Shown in pieces: positions 43,497-53,215 of a stretch of DNA of 64,000 bases. Every line of letters begins with the position of its first letter. Within the stretch, counting starts at the first letter, position 1. Under the pieces are notes generated by a model. It was not told the origin of the DNA. It saw only the letters and a program-made list of their open reading frames with translations, and did not search any database. The position numbers were made by a program, and so were the translations under genes. Origin of the DNA: Eubacterium sp. AM49-13BH (GTDB taxonomy: Bacteria; Bacillota; Clostridia; Lachnospirales; Lachnospiraceae); NCBI RefSeq assembly GCF_003464165.1, contig NZ_QSEK01000009.1, positions 1 through 64,000 of the forward strand, in the 5' to 3' direction.

Positions 43497-43590
43497 GGGG
43501 CAACCCCTAACGAGCCTTTTACCGTTTGGGAAACTGTGTTTATCCAAATGGTCTGCTCGCTAAGATTAAACATCTCCTCTGGGTTGCCCC
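43497..43590. other. Candidate origin of transfer: three nested inverted repeats
   Basis: GGGGCAACCC (43497-43506) with GGGTTGCCCC (43581-43590); CGAGC (43511-43515) with GCTCG (43555-43559); CCGTTTGG (43522-43529) with CCAAATGG (43544-43551, one mismatch). It is the only intergenic gap in the primase-to-relaxase run, just upstream of mobC and the relaxase, where oriT is expected. The nick site is unknown. Confidence 0.6.
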
Positions 43591-43602
43591 GTTCTCAGGC
43601 TA

Positions 43603-44022
43603 CTATCTCTCATAATCCTTTGATTTCGGCTTAAAAGGTTCAGCCACGATATTGCCGCACACTTCCTTAGAAAAGCGTTCAGGATACTTGAACTGTTCCT
43701 TATACTTCTTCATCATATCGTCCGGCAAGCTCTGAAAGCTCTCACTCTCAGGCGGTGCATAACAGATAAAGAACTTGCCGCAGATAATATCAACCATCTC
43801 TTTCTTATCGTTGTCCTGCACATAAACAGCACGATTAAGCGGAAGTCCTCTCATCTTTCCTTCCTCATTACAGATGATTGCAACGTCATCATCAAAGGGC
43901 ATATATTCCTCAATATCCCCGCCGACAACCTCCTGCATTGCTTCCAGACTGTCGTCGATTACAATTTCCTTCGGGTACTTTTCCGGTTCTACCAAGAGAA
44001 CTTTAATCTTTGTATCATTCAT
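43603..44022 (-). CDS. DUF3846 family protein
   Basis: 139 residues: KVLLVEPEKYPKEIVIDDSLEAM and PLNRAVY match DUF3846, a small domain of ICEs and phages that is thought to occur with DNA-processing genes. It overlaps the primase-like gene by 4 nt. Acidic; function unknown. Confidence 0.75.
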   Translation of the reverse strand: MNDTKIKVLLVEPEKYPKEIVIDDSLEAMQEVVGGDIEEYMPFDDDVAIICNEEGKMRGLPLNRAVYVQDNDKKEMVDIICGKFFICYAPPESESFQSLPDDMMKKYKEQFKYPERFSKEVCGNIVAEPFKPKSKDYER

Positions 44023-44981
44023 CGTTCTTCATTCCTTTCGTGTGTTTTTTTATTGTAAATTCCCATCCGCATACAAAGAAAATCGTTGAAGTCCTTACCT
44101 GCTTTTGGTGGTTCATCAACGATTTCATACTTATCCGGCAGAATGGTTTTTAAGGTCTGTGCTGCCTTTCTGCCCGCTATATCATTGTCAAAATGGATAC
44201 GGATTTTCCTGACAGATGGGTTGCTGCCAAGATACTTTTCCAGTGCAATCGGCACTTTACTGTCCTCAATTTTCTTTGCCGGAGAATACACCCCAGACAG
44301 CGAAACAAAGCTCATTTCTTTCCAATCCTGCCCGTTCAGCTTCGCAAGCGTGGCATAGGATAACAAGTCAATGGCACACTCAAAGAGGTGTACTTCCTCC
44401 AAGTTTTCCTTACCAAGCCGAAAAGAATAATCTTTTTTACTGCCACTGCAATCGCCCATAATCCTACGCTTATTCGTGGAACGGTAGGCTGCATATTTGG
44501 GTTCTTTCTTCTCGTCATAGCCTACAAACACAACATTGTGATACGGCAGACTCTCAAAGATAAGGTCATTGGAAATACAGTAATTGATGATTTCAAAATC
44601 TATTCCTCTCCCGAAAAGATACTCTGTAATCACTCTGTTGGAAGCACATTTTTCAGGGAGAAGAAGTGGTTTGTTTTCCTCTTTTGACTGTGGTTTTTCA
44701 TAGACTGGAGCCTGAATCGCTGTGTGTCCGATAATGGTTTCCACCGCTTCAAGGAAGCTGTAACCTTTGACCTTAATCAGATAATCCAAAGCACTCCTGC
44801 CGCCAATACCTCTCGACCACCATATCCATTTCCCATTTGAAATCTTCAAACTGTCGTGGGTTCTGGTGCAATAGGTGTTACCTGAAAACTTAACCAGCTC
44901 ATACGGTTCATAATTTCTCAGGTAGGTTAATAAGTCCATCTGCTTCGCCTGAATGATTAACTCAGGTGCGATAAATGGCAT
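44019..44981 (-). CDS. DUF3991/Toprim primase-like protein
   Basis: 320 residues from the ATG at 44981; a GTG at 44990 also opens the frame, but its spacing is poor. The N-terminal DUF3991 zinc-like domain (about 10-90, NTYCTRTHDSLKISNGKW) and a Toprim domain (about 170-300; EVHLFECAIDLLSYA; HFDNDIAGRKAAQTL with the acidic DxD-like set). It probably synthesises primers on the transferred strand or during plasmid-like replication of the ICE. Confidence 0.82.
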   Translation of the reverse strand: MPFIAPELIIQAKQMDLLTYLRNYEPYELVKFSGNTYCTRTHDSLKISNGKWIWWSRGIGGRSALDYLIKVKGYSFLEAVETIIGHTAIQAPVYEKPQSKEENKPLLLPEKCASNRVITEYLFGRGIDFEIINYCISNDLIFESLPYHNVVFVGYDEKKEPKYAAYRSTNKRRIMGDCSGSKKDYSFRLGKENLEEVHLFECAIDLLSYATLAKLNGQDWKEMSFVSLSGVYSPAKKIEDSKVPIALEKYLGSNPSVRKIRIHFDNDIAGRKAAQTLKTILPDKYEIVDEPPKAGKDFNDFLCMRMGIYNKKTHERNEER

Positions 44982-45001
44982 ATCGACCACCGCCTTTCTG
45001 T

Positions 45002-48000
45002 TTATCTCTCATACGATTTCTCCTTTCTGCCGCCGACTGCTTCGCCCTCATCAGGCTCTCCGCCGACAATCTCATTTTCCTTTTTATCCATATTGAGCAG
45101 GATATTCAGCTCATCAAGTCGAACAGTTTTTGCCTTCAATTCTTCCTCTTTGGCAAACGGCTTTTCGATTTCCTGCTTCGCTGTTTCAAATTGCTTTTCC
45201 GTATTTTCAAGGCTGTTTTTCGTATCAGCAAGTGTTTCTTCAAAGCGTTCAATGCCGTTATCTATTCTCACAATATTACCGTGAGAATCATCGCCAAGCG
45301 GTACATCTCTGCTTGTTTCGCCTTTTAATTTCACAACATAATTACGCTGAACCGTATCAAAATACAGTTCCATTTGAAAGCCACGGTACTCGCCAAGTGG
45401 TATCGCATCGGGACTGTTCATTGACTTGCAGGCATTGATGATTGCCTGACCTGCTTCGGCTTTTTCGGAATAAGAAACACCCGATACCGTCATTCCAAGC
45501 GGCTGCTCGTCTATCGGTTTCGGGTGTAATTTTGCTGTTTCAACATCTTTTGTAAGTCCCTCTACACGGGATTTCAAGTAAGCAATCTGTTGTGGGTAGA
45601 ACTTGATGACCTTATCCTCCAGTCCATATTTCTCTGATAAGAAATTGGATTTTAACATCTTTAGCTTCTGTACTTGAATGTCTAAGTCCATCTTTTCTTT
45701 GATATATGGATTACCTGTTGCAAGCATTTTTATCTCTGCATAGGACAGTGCGGTTTCATCAATATCCTCTGCCGACCTAACCGGAGATTTGCTCGTCATA
45801 ATCTGACTTGCGAACTTCTGCTTACCTTCCACAAGCTGATAGAGGTATGCATCAAAGGTCTGCTCTGTTACATAACGGTAAATATCAACCTGCGGATTTT
45901 CATTGCCTTGACGGACAATTCTACCGGAACGCTGCTCCAAATCTGAAGGTCGCCACGGACAATCCACATCGTGAAGTGCGATAAGTTTATCCTGCACATT
46001 CGTTCCTGCTCCCATCTTCTGAGTAGAGCCAAGAAGCACCCTGACTTCTCCCTTGCGTGTCTTTTGGAACAGTTCCTTTTTCTTCATATCCGTGTCGGCT
46101 TCGTGTATAAATTTTACTTCACTTTCAGGAATACCTCTCTCAATCAGCTTTTTCCTAATGTCGTTATAGACGGAAAATGTGCCGTCATTCTTCGGCGTGG
46201 AAAGGTCACAGAACACAAGCTGTGCCGATTTCTTGTCGGCATTTTCTTCCCATATTCGATAGATGTTATCGACGCAGGCATTGATTTTACTGCCCTCAAA
46301 ATCAGGCAGCATATCGTTTAGCATACGCTGGTCAAGAGCCAGTTTTCTTCCATCATTCGTGATTTTCAGCATATTATCTACACTTGAATCCACACCGCCG
46401 CCACGCACCTGCTCAGCTCTCTCTGCAAGGGAAGCAACCATTTCTTTCTGCATTTCTGACGGCTTTACTGCAATGTTATGGTACTTTGCTTCCGGTACTG
46501 GCAGGTTCAACATATCCGCTGTCTTAATGTCCGCTATCTCCTTGAACATCGCCATTAGTTCAGGCAAGTTATAGAATTTTGCGAACCTTGTCTTTGCTCT
46601 GTATCCTGTTCCTTCCGGTGTAAGTTCCACTGCCGTAATGGTTTCTCCGAAAGTGGAAGCCCAGGCATCAAAGTGCTGCAACCCATTTTTCACAAGCGTG
46701 CTGTACTGCAAATATCGCTGTATCGTATAGAGTTCCACCATACTGTTTGAGATAGGTGTACCCGTTGCGAACACGGTCCCTCGCCCTCCGGTAATCTCGT
46801 CAAGGTAACGGCACTTCATAAAGAGGTCGGAAGATTTCTGTGCTTCCGTCTGTGCGATACCGCCCACATTACGCATTTTTGTATAAAGATAAAGGTTCTT
46901 GTAATAATGGCTTTCATCAACAAAAAGCCTGTCTACACCAAGTTCCTCAAAGGTTACAACATCATCTTTTTTCGTCTGGTCATTGAGTTTATCAAGTTTC
47001 TGCCTGATAGATTTCTTTGACTTTTCAAGCTGCTTTATGGAGAAGTTTTCCCCTCGGTTTCGCTTGAGTTCCGCAATTCCTCCGGTTATCTCCTCAAGCT
47101 GCTGTTCTAAGATTGCCCTCTGTCTTTCAATGGACATCGGGATTTTTTCAAACTGTGAATGTCCGATGATAACTGCGTCATAATCTCCAGTTGCAATCCT
47201 GCCGCAGAACTTTTTACGGTTCTTGGTTTCAAAATCTTTCTTTGTTGCGACAAGAATATTCGCCGCCGGATAGAGCTGCAAATACTCAGCCGCCCATTGT
47301 TCGGTCAAGTGATTTGGTACAACAAACAGTGACTTGTTACAAAGCCCAAGCCTTTTCGACTCCTGTGCTGCCGCCACCATTTCAAAAGTTTTTCCTGCTC
47401 CGACTGCGTGTGCAAGAAGCGTATTTCCTCCGTAAAGGATATGAGCAACCGCATTTTTCTGATGTTCCCTGAGTTCAATTTCAGGGTTCATACCATTGAA
47501 AATGATATGACTTCCATCATACTCACGAGGTCTGACGCTATTGAATTTCTCATTGTAAGATTTGCAAAGCCTTTCCCTTCGTTCAGGGTCAGACCATATC
47601 CAGTCCTGAAATTCCTGCTTAATCATTTCCTGCTTCGACTGAGCAATCGCTGTTTCCTTTTTATTTAGGACAGCCTTTTTCTTTCCCTCATCATCTTCGA
47701 TATAATCAAAGATACGCACATCTTTTAAATTCAGCGTTTCCTCAATAATCTTATAGGCATTGATGCGGGAAGTTCCGTAAGTGTTATATGCCCTTACATT
47801 TCCTTTGTCATAGGATTTGCCCTCAATATTCCACTCACTCGTAAATGGAGAGAAGTGAACTTTGATATTCCACTGTGCATAGCGTGGTGTTTCAAGCAAA
47901 TGAAAGATAAACTCCTGCACATCGTCCGGTGGCAACCAAGTTGCACCAAGTCGCACGGAAATTTCACTTGCAGTCAGGTCTTTCGGCTGCACCTTTTGAA

Positions 48001-51000
48001 GTGCTTCTACATTGACCTTATAATCTTCCGGATAGAGTTCTGCCGAGTTCTTTGCAATCTTCAGCTTTTCCCTGACATTACCCGAAAGGTATTCATCAGC
48101 CATCAGATACTTCGGTTCGTAAGAATTTCCATACTCATAAAGCGGGTTTAGGAAGATAACACCCTTTAAGTCCTCAAAGATTTCATTCTCCGATTTACCG
48201 GAAAGCTCCATCATATAGTCCATATCAATCGTGGCTTTTTCTCCAAGAGATACCGCCAACGCTTCGCTTGCCGTATCAACAGAAGTAACCGGAGTATGCG
48301 GCTTAATTGTCCTCTTAGAAAACATATCAGCCTTACGTTCCAGTTCTCCGTCCTCTCCGATTATCTCCAATGCGGAAAGCAAAGAGAATGAACTGTCCTG
48401 CGAAAAAGCAGAGGTATTTGCACGGCTATTAATAAGTCCGTACTTACCTGAAAAGGTATCATAAAGTCTGTTTAATCGCTCCTGCTCCGCTTTGATTTCG
48501 CTGTCAGGGTAATCTTCTGTCTGCAATTCAATCAGCGTTCTGACGGAATTTCTAATAGCAATCATACCCTTAATTCGGTTCTCTGCGGTTGCCGACACTT
48601 CCACCGGAGTCATACGGGAATTTTCACGATAATAGATTTTATCGTCTACCACCGTATATGAAAAGTTTCTCACTGCCGGGTCTGCCGGAATAGAATTATC
48701 TTCCTCCTCCAGTTCTTCCTCGGCTTCATATTCCGTGATTTCTCCGTGAATGTTTGCTACTGCTTCATCAAGCTGTGCTGCAAGGTCTGCATTTTCATAC
48801 GGCACACAAGTTGCTTCCATACCGAAACGCCCCGATACCATTTTCATTTCTCCAAGTATCATTTCGGGGTGCTGCACAAAATAAGAGTTCATCTTAATTC
48901 CGTTCTCATCGGTATCAAGATGAATCCAATCCGGCTCAATATCTATCAGTCTGTCACGCTTTTGCAGGATAAGAATATCCGAAACGACTTCCGTTCCTGC
49001 ATTACCCTTAAAGGTATTATTCGGCAATCGAATTGCTCCAAGAAGCTCTGCTCTCTGTGCAATATACTTTCGTACTGCTAAAGTTTCCTTATCCATTGTG
49101 CCTTTGCTCGTTACAAGAGCCATCACACCGCCGGGTCTTAACTTATCAAGGGACTTGGCAAAAAAGTAATCGTGTATCAGGAACTTATGCTTGTCGTACC
49201 TTTTATCTAACACCTTAAAATCTCCAAAAGGCACATTGCCAACCACTCCATCAAAGAAGCTGTCCGGCAGATTGGTTTCTTCAAATCCTTGTGCCGCAAT
49301 GGTTGTTTTCTGATAAAGCTGCTGTGCAATCCCTGCGGAAATCGTATCAAGTTCCACACCGTAAATCTTACTGTCTTGCATTGCGTCCGGTAGCATACCG
49401 ATGAAATTACCGATACCGCAGGACGGCTCTAACAAGTTGCCTTCCTTAAAACCCATCTGCTCCATTGCCTTATAAATGGCTGTGATAACTTCAGGCGGCG
49501 TGTAGAACGCAGTCAACGTGCTTTCTCTTGCCGAAGCATATTCCTCCGGTGTTAACACCGAAGAAAGTTCCAGATACTCCGTTGCCCACGCTGAATTATT
49601 TTCATCAAAGGCTTCTGAAAGCCCACCCCAACCAACATACTTTGATAAGATAATCTGTTCTTCAGGAGTGGCAAATCTGTTTTCTTCCTGACATTTTTTA
49701 AGAAGCTGTATCGCCATAATATTTCTGCGGAAGCGTTCCTTTTTACCAACCGTTTCAACCTCATTTTCTCTAAGATTAAAGGTGTGACGGTCTGCCATAG
49801 GCACATCAGGGTGCAAGTCAAAGCCTTTGACTTTTTTCTTCTGCTCCCAAGCGGGAACTAACGGCTCAGGCTCTTTTTCATTTCTTTCTTCGGCAGGTTC
49901 TTCCTTTACAATCAAATGCTCATTCATCGGATTCTCTCGCACTTTTCTGTCAAACTCTGTGCGTGAAAATTCCTTATTGAACAGTGGCATATCATAGTCA
50001 TAGAGCATTACTCTCTCATCATCAACAGATAAGATTTCGTACTCAGAAGCACCGATATACACCTTATCGCCAAGATGATATTCATACTGCACATCTTGTA
50101 GCTGTTCTGCTTCTTCAGGTTCTTTTTCGGTTGGTTCGACCTCTTGCTCCGGTGGTGCATTAGAAAGTATCTCACGATTTCTTTTCGTTTCCTCGATTTT
50201 GGCTCTGTGTTCCTCTTGACTTTCAAGCCACTGAGGATAGCGTTCTTTTTCCTTTGGATTTAAGTATCTGTCCATTCGGATAAGTTCCCCGATACGCTTC
50301 TCCACCTGCGACCACGAAAGTGTGATATGTGGATTTTCTTTACCGATGCCTTTCGTAATCGTAATACCTTTTCCATCGTGGCTCTCATCAATGCCTGCCC
50401 CGATTATGACGGGATAAGAACCGCCCCAACCATATTCATTTTTCAAGAAGTCGGCATTTTCTTTTGCAGAAAGACTTTTTTCAAACTGCTCATAAATACG
50501 CATTTTTCCCTCAGAAAATCCGCTTCCATTCGCAAGAATAGCGTCGATAATCTCCTGAGAAAAAGTAAAGGCAGAGGTTTTCTTTTCCTCTGCCCGACCG
50601 TCTAATATGAATGTCATCTGACCGTCCATTGACGGTAATGGTTTTATGCTGTCACTTAATTCTCCCAGTAATCGCATAGCTTCAAAATGACGGGCAATAA
50701 CAGCCCAATCATAATAGCTCTGTGCGGTTCTGCTGTCGTATTTGCCCTCCCACAAATGCAGAACGTTTTCAAAGGTCTTGTACCCTACTGTCCTGCCGTC
50801 CTCTAAAGTAAGTTCGGTATAATCATTATTGAAAATACTCTTTATATACTCTGTGCGGTCTTTGTTATCAGGATTACGTTCATAATAATCTTTGATTTCT
50901 TCCAGACTTGCTGACAAATGTGGTGTCGTTCTGAGAATTTCATTGATTACTTCATCACGTCCAAAGAACGGAAGGCTTTTATCCTCGTGCGTTCTGTCGT

Positions 51001-52189
51001 AATACTCTAAGCGAATATCACTTCCGCTTTCACGATTTCCTGTGCCGAATTGCGAAGGGAGTTCATCAGACGAACCCATTTCATCATATCCTCCGCTTTC
51101 ATCTGTTCGGTCACTCCCTCTTTCTGTGCCATCTGGCTCAGAATTGTTTTCTCCATCTTGCTGGCTCTCTGTTCCACTTCCGCCAAGTGCTGTGTCAGTT
51201 CGCCCCTCGTCAGGAGATTGTAGTAAAGGACTCTGTGATGTTCCTTCAGAAACTCTCTCCTCATCTGAGCGTATCTGCCCAACGTCACTTCCGGCTGCTG
51301 TGGAAGTTTCAGGTTCGGAAGGCTGTAATCGCCCACCATCGTGTAGGTCAGTTCGTTCATTGTCCAAACTCCTTTCGTCGTTATTTTCAACCTTATTGTA
51401 TTCATTTCTGTCCTGACCGACAATTATGCGATTTTGACGGTTGAGTGCAGTAATTGTTTTAGATATTTCCGTCAATCCCATTTCTGCAATATCACTGGTA
51501 GCAAATCCAAGTGCATTGAGTGTTTCCTGCGTATTGAAGTTGGTAACATCTCTGAAATCATCAAGTTCAAAATAACCGTCCGTATCAACGCCGAGCCTTG
51601 ACATCATCATATATGCCACACTGTTTGTCACGACATTTTTATAAATGAAAGCCACAATATCCTCTTCCACTTCCTCAAAGGAACTGCCCTCGGTTGCATA
51701 GTAAAGGTCTTGCAGATAATCAGGGATATTATCCTCTGCCGCATTTCTTGCTGCTCCCATAATTGCTTCGGCAAGACTGCTCTTATTCTCAATCTCTCCG
51801 AAAGTGCTTTCCAATGTTTCAATCACATCAGCTTCGTATTCCTGACGCATATTCCAAATCGGGACTGTTCTTGAATATCTGCTTTCGTGAGTATCTGAAA
51901 TATCAAAGTAATGTGTCAGTCTTTGCCGTGAACGGTTTTCATCAGCAAAAACAGCAATACCTCTTGCACCTCGGTTGACCCATCTGCCAAAAATTTTGTT
52001 CCACTGCTCTATCTCAAGAACCGCTGTTGCATCGGGTCGCTGTGCATATACAAGAAGCTGTTCGTCATAGCGTAACTTATAATTTCGGCAAGCCGAAGCT
52101 AAGAATGCCTGCCAGTTCTGAGGATTTGACACAACCGTTTTGCAGGTGCGGTTGTAAAGCTCAGAAATAAGGTCATATTTTCGTGCCAT
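45002..52189 (-). CDS. Giant methylase-helicase protein of the ICE
   Basis: 2,395 residues. An ArdC-like N-domain (about 10-80; YDEQLLVYAQRPDA, WVNRGARGIAVF), acidic linkers, an N6-adenine methylase core (about 870-1,050; EPSCGIGNFIG near 921, NVPFG near 988) and an SNF2-like helicase (Walker A AHAVGAGKT near 1,595, DESH near 1,760, motif VI QRSGRIVRQGN near 2,090), then a coiled C-terminus. Such proteins occur in Tn1549 elements; they likely modify ICE DNA and protect or unwind it in the new host. The NVPF in place of NPPY may mean weak methylation. Confidence 0.88.
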   Translation of the reverse strand: MARKYDLISELYNRTCKTVVSNPQNWQAFLASACRNYKLRYDEQLLVYAQRPDATAVLEIEQWNKIFGRWVNRGARGIAVFADENRSRQRLTHYFDISDTHESRYSRTVPIWNMRQEYEADVIETLESTFGEIENKSSLAEAIMGAARNAAEDNIPDYLQDLYYATEGSSFEEVEEDIVAFIYKNVVTNSVAYMMMSRLGVDTDGYFELDDFRDVTNFNTQETLNALGFATSDIAEMGLTEISKTITALNRQNRIIVGQDRNEYNKVENNDERSLDNERTDLHDGGRLQPSEPETSTAAGSDVGQIRSDEERVSEGTSQSPLLQSPDEGRTDTALGGSGTESQQDGENNSEPDGTERGSDRTDESGGYDEMGSSDELPSQFGTGNRESGSDIRLEYYDRTHEDKSLPFFGRDEVINEILRTTPHLSASLEEIKDYYERNPDNKDRTEYIKSIFNNDYTELTLEDGRTVGYKTFENVLHLWEGKYDSRTAQSYYDWAVIARHFEAMRLLGELSDSIKPLPSMDGQMTFILDGRAEEKKTSAFTFSQEIIDAILANGSGFSEGKMRIYEQFEKSLSAKENADFLKNEYGWGGSYPVIIGAGIDESHDGKGITITKGIGKENPHITLSWSQVEKRIGELIRMDRYLNPKEKERYPQWLESQEEHRAKIEETKRNREILSNAPPEQEVEPTEKEPEEAEQLQDVQYEYHLGDKVYIGASEYEILSVDDERVMLYDYDMPLFNKEFSRTEFDRKVRENPMNEHLIVKEEPAEERNEKEPEPLVPAWEQKKKVKGFDLHPDVPMADRHTFNLRENEVETVGKKERFRRNIMAIQLLKKCQEENRFATPEEQIILSKYVGWGGLSEAFDENNSAWATEYLELSSVLTPEEYASARESTLTAFYTPPEVITAIYKAMEQMGFKEGNLLEPSCGIGNFIGMLPDAMQDSKIYGVELDTISAGIAQQLYQKTTIAAQGFEETNLPDSFFDGVVGNVPFGDFKVLDKRYDKHKFLIHDYFFAKSLDKLRPGGVMALVTSKGTMDKETLAVRKYIAQRAELLGAIRLPNNTFKGNAGTEVVSDILILQKRDRLIDIEPDWIHLDTDENGIKMNSYFVQHPEMILGEMKMVSGRFGMEATCVPYENADLAAQLDEAVANIHGEITEYEAEEELEEEDNSIPADPAVRNFSYTVVDDKIYYRENSRMTPVEVSATAENRIKGMIAIRNSVRTLIELQTEDYPDSEIKAEQERLNRLYDTFSGKYGLINSRANTSAFSQDSSFSLLSALEIIGEDGELERKADMFSKRTIKPHTPVTSVDTASEALAVSLGEKATIDMDYMMELSGKSENEIFEDLKGVIFLNPLYEYGNSYEPKYLMADEYLSGNVREKLKIAKNSAELYPEDYKVNVEALQKVQPKDLTASEISVRLGATWLPPDDVQEFIFHLLETPRYAQWNIKVHFSPFTSEWNIEGKSYDKGNVRAYNTYGTSRINAYKIIEETLNLKDVRIFDYIEDDEGKKKAVLNKKETAIAQSKQEMIKQEFQDWIWSDPERRERLCKSYNEKFNSVRPREYDGSHIIFNGMNPEIELREHQKNAVAHILYGGNTLLAHAVGAGKTFEMVAAAQESKRLGLCNKSLFVVPNHLTEQWAAEYLQLYPAANILVATKKDFETKNRKKFCGRIATGDYDAVIIGHSQFEKIPMSIERQRAILEQQLEEITGGIAELKRNRGENFSIKQLEKSKKSIRQKLDKLNDQTKKDDVVTFEELGVDRLFVDESHYYKNLYLYTKMRNVGGIAQTEAQKSSDLFMKCRYLDEITGGRGTVFATGTPISNSMVELYTIQRYLQYSTLVKNGLQHFDAWASTFGETITAVELTPEGTGYRAKTRFAKFYNLPELMAMFKEIADIKTADMLNLPVPEAKYHNIAVKPSEMQKEMVASLAERAEQVRGGGVDSSVDNMLKITNDGRKLALDQRMLNDMLPDFEGSKINACVDNIYRIWEENADKKSAQLVFCDLSTPKNDGTFSVYNDIRKKLIERGIPESEVKFIHEADTDMKKKELFQKTRKGEVRVLLGSTQKMGAGTNVQDKLIALHDVDCPWRPSDLEQRSGRIVRQGNENPQVDIYRYVTEQTFDAYLYQLVEGKQKFASQIMTSKSPVRSAEDIDETALSYAEIKMLATGNPYIKEKMDLDIQVQKLKMLKSNFLSEKYGLEDKVIKFYPQQIAYLKSRVEGLTKDVETAKLHPKPIDEQPLGMTVSGVSYSEKAEAGQAIINACKSMNSPDAIPLGEYRGFQMELYFDTVQRNYVVKLKGETSRDVPLGDDSHGNIVRIDNGIERFEETLADTKNSLENTEKQFETAKQEIEKPFAKEEELKAKTVRLDELNILLNMDKKENEIVGGEPDEGEAVGGRKEKSYER

Positions 52190-52204
52190 TACTCTTGCAC
52201 CTCC

Positions 52205-52504
52205 TTATCGCTGTTTTTCTCTGTTTCTGGTCTTGTTTTTTGACGATTCGGATTGATTGATAGGTTCAACTTTGCTTCCACTAAGCTCCATTTTTTCAGC
52301 AAACTCGCATATATGATAGCAGCAATTTCCGACATACAAATGGTAGTCATCAATATACTTGCACACTCTGTCTGCTGTGTGTCCATCACGAAAAGTAATC
52401 CTGATTTTTCCACCATCGGGAATATAGAATTTTAAGTTGTAATGACTGTCTATAAATCGAATTTGCTTTTCCTGCGGCTCTGCTCTATTCTCCTGTTGCT
52501 TCAT
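52205..52504 (-). CDS. Uncharacterised small ICE protein
   Basis: 99 residues with a beta-rich core (RFIDSHYNLKFYIPDGGKIRI; GHTADRVCKYIDDYHLYVG) and a basic tail. It lies 15 bp ahead of the giant helicase gene. The reading of another frame over the same DNA (52189-52416) has no start signal, so this one is chosen. It resembles the small polyvalent-protein-associated domains of ICEs, but I cannot name it. Confidence 0.55.
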   Translation of the reverse strand: MKQQENRAEPQEKQIRFIDSHYNLKFYIPDGGKIRITFRDGHTADRVCKYIDDYHLYVGNCCYHICEFAEKMELSGSKVEPINQSESSKNKTRNREKQR

Positions 52505-52745
52505 TTTCCTTACCTCTCATTTTTGTTGCTTCATCAGAACCGCCGCCCAAATACGAAAAGAGTTTACCGGACTTTGTATTCTTCTGAAGCTCCATAATCA
52601 CACCCATATCAGGAATCGTGATATTCGGGATTTTCAGGATTGCTTCCATATCAAGCTGCTGCAACTTTTTCTCCGTATCACAACCGGAGTCAAAGAGTTT
52701 ATTCAGCACCTTGACCTTATTCTGAAAAGTTGCTTTGTCTTTCAC
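52485..52745 (-). CDS. Uncharacterised 86-residue ICE protein
   Basis: Helical, with a pattern FQNKVKVLNKLFDSGCDTEKK and DMEAILKIPNITIPDMGVIMEL. It overlaps the next gene by 20 nt and follows the 98-residue gene after 12 bp. No family recognised. Confidence 0.6.
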   Translation of the reverse strand: MKDKATFQNKVKVLNKLFDSGCDTEKKLQQLDMEAILKIPNITIPDMGVIMELQKNTKSGKLFSYLGGGSDEATKMRGKENEATGE

Positions 52746-52757
52746 GAAAATACCTCC

Positions 52758-53054
52758 TTAGCTAATGTTGATTACAATAGAAATACTGCCGCTCTGTTCT
52801 TCTTTCTGCGGATTACGTGAATACTCAGGAAAAAGGGACTGTACTCTCTGCCTTGCCCTGCGTATGGTTTCAAAACAAGGAAGTCCGTATGCTCGGTAAT
52901 TAAATACAATATCCTCAAGCGGAAGATTTCCGGCAGGTATATATCCGTATTGGTTGTAATAATGCAGAATGAGAAGCATATCATCATACCTCGACATCGG
53001 GCATTCCTTTAAGATTTCAAGCACTCGGCTCTCCACCGTTTTCTGTTGTTTCAT
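52758..53054 (-). CDS. Uncharacterised 98-residue ICE protein
   Basis: Helical in residues 5-75 (RVLEILKECPMSRYDDMLLILHYYNQYG; CFETIRRARQRVQSLFPEY), a pattern seen in phage-like DNA-binding proteins, then an acidic tail. It lies 71 bp downstream of the 29-residue membrane ORF and begins the run up to the helicase gene. Confidence 0.6.
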   Translation of the reverse strand: MKQQKTVESRVLEILKECPMSRYDDMLLILHYYNQYGYIPAGNLPLEDIVFNYRAYGLPCFETIRRARQRVQSLFPEYSRNPQKEEQSGSISIVINIS

Positions 53055-53125
53055 AATGTTCCTCCAAAAATTAAAGGGACAGAGTTTTTACGCTCTGCCC
53101 CGACTGGTTAATGTTCGCTTGTTAC

Positions 53126-53215
53126 TTACTTCTTACGGTTTTTAACCTGAAGAAAGATAAAGCCGCCGACAATAACGGCGACTAATGCGATAGCGATAAT
53201 TGTCTTTGCTTCCAT
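53126..53215 (-). CDS. 29-residue membrane peptide after the adhesin gene
   Basis: ATG at 53215 overlapping the adhesin's stop (TAATG), with AAGGAGAG eight bases upstream; stop at 53126. Sequence: one transmembrane helix (TIIAIALVAVIVGGFIFLQV) and a basic tail (KNRKK). The strong site and overlap favour a real gene, perhaps helping secretion or sorting of the adhesin. Confidence 0.6.
   Translation of the reverse strand: MEAKTIIAIALVAVIVGGFIFLQVKNRKK

Noticed and set aside
52189..52416. Alternative 75-residue minus-strand frame
   Set aside because: It overlaps the better frame 52205-52504, which has the fitting start and neighbour overlap.
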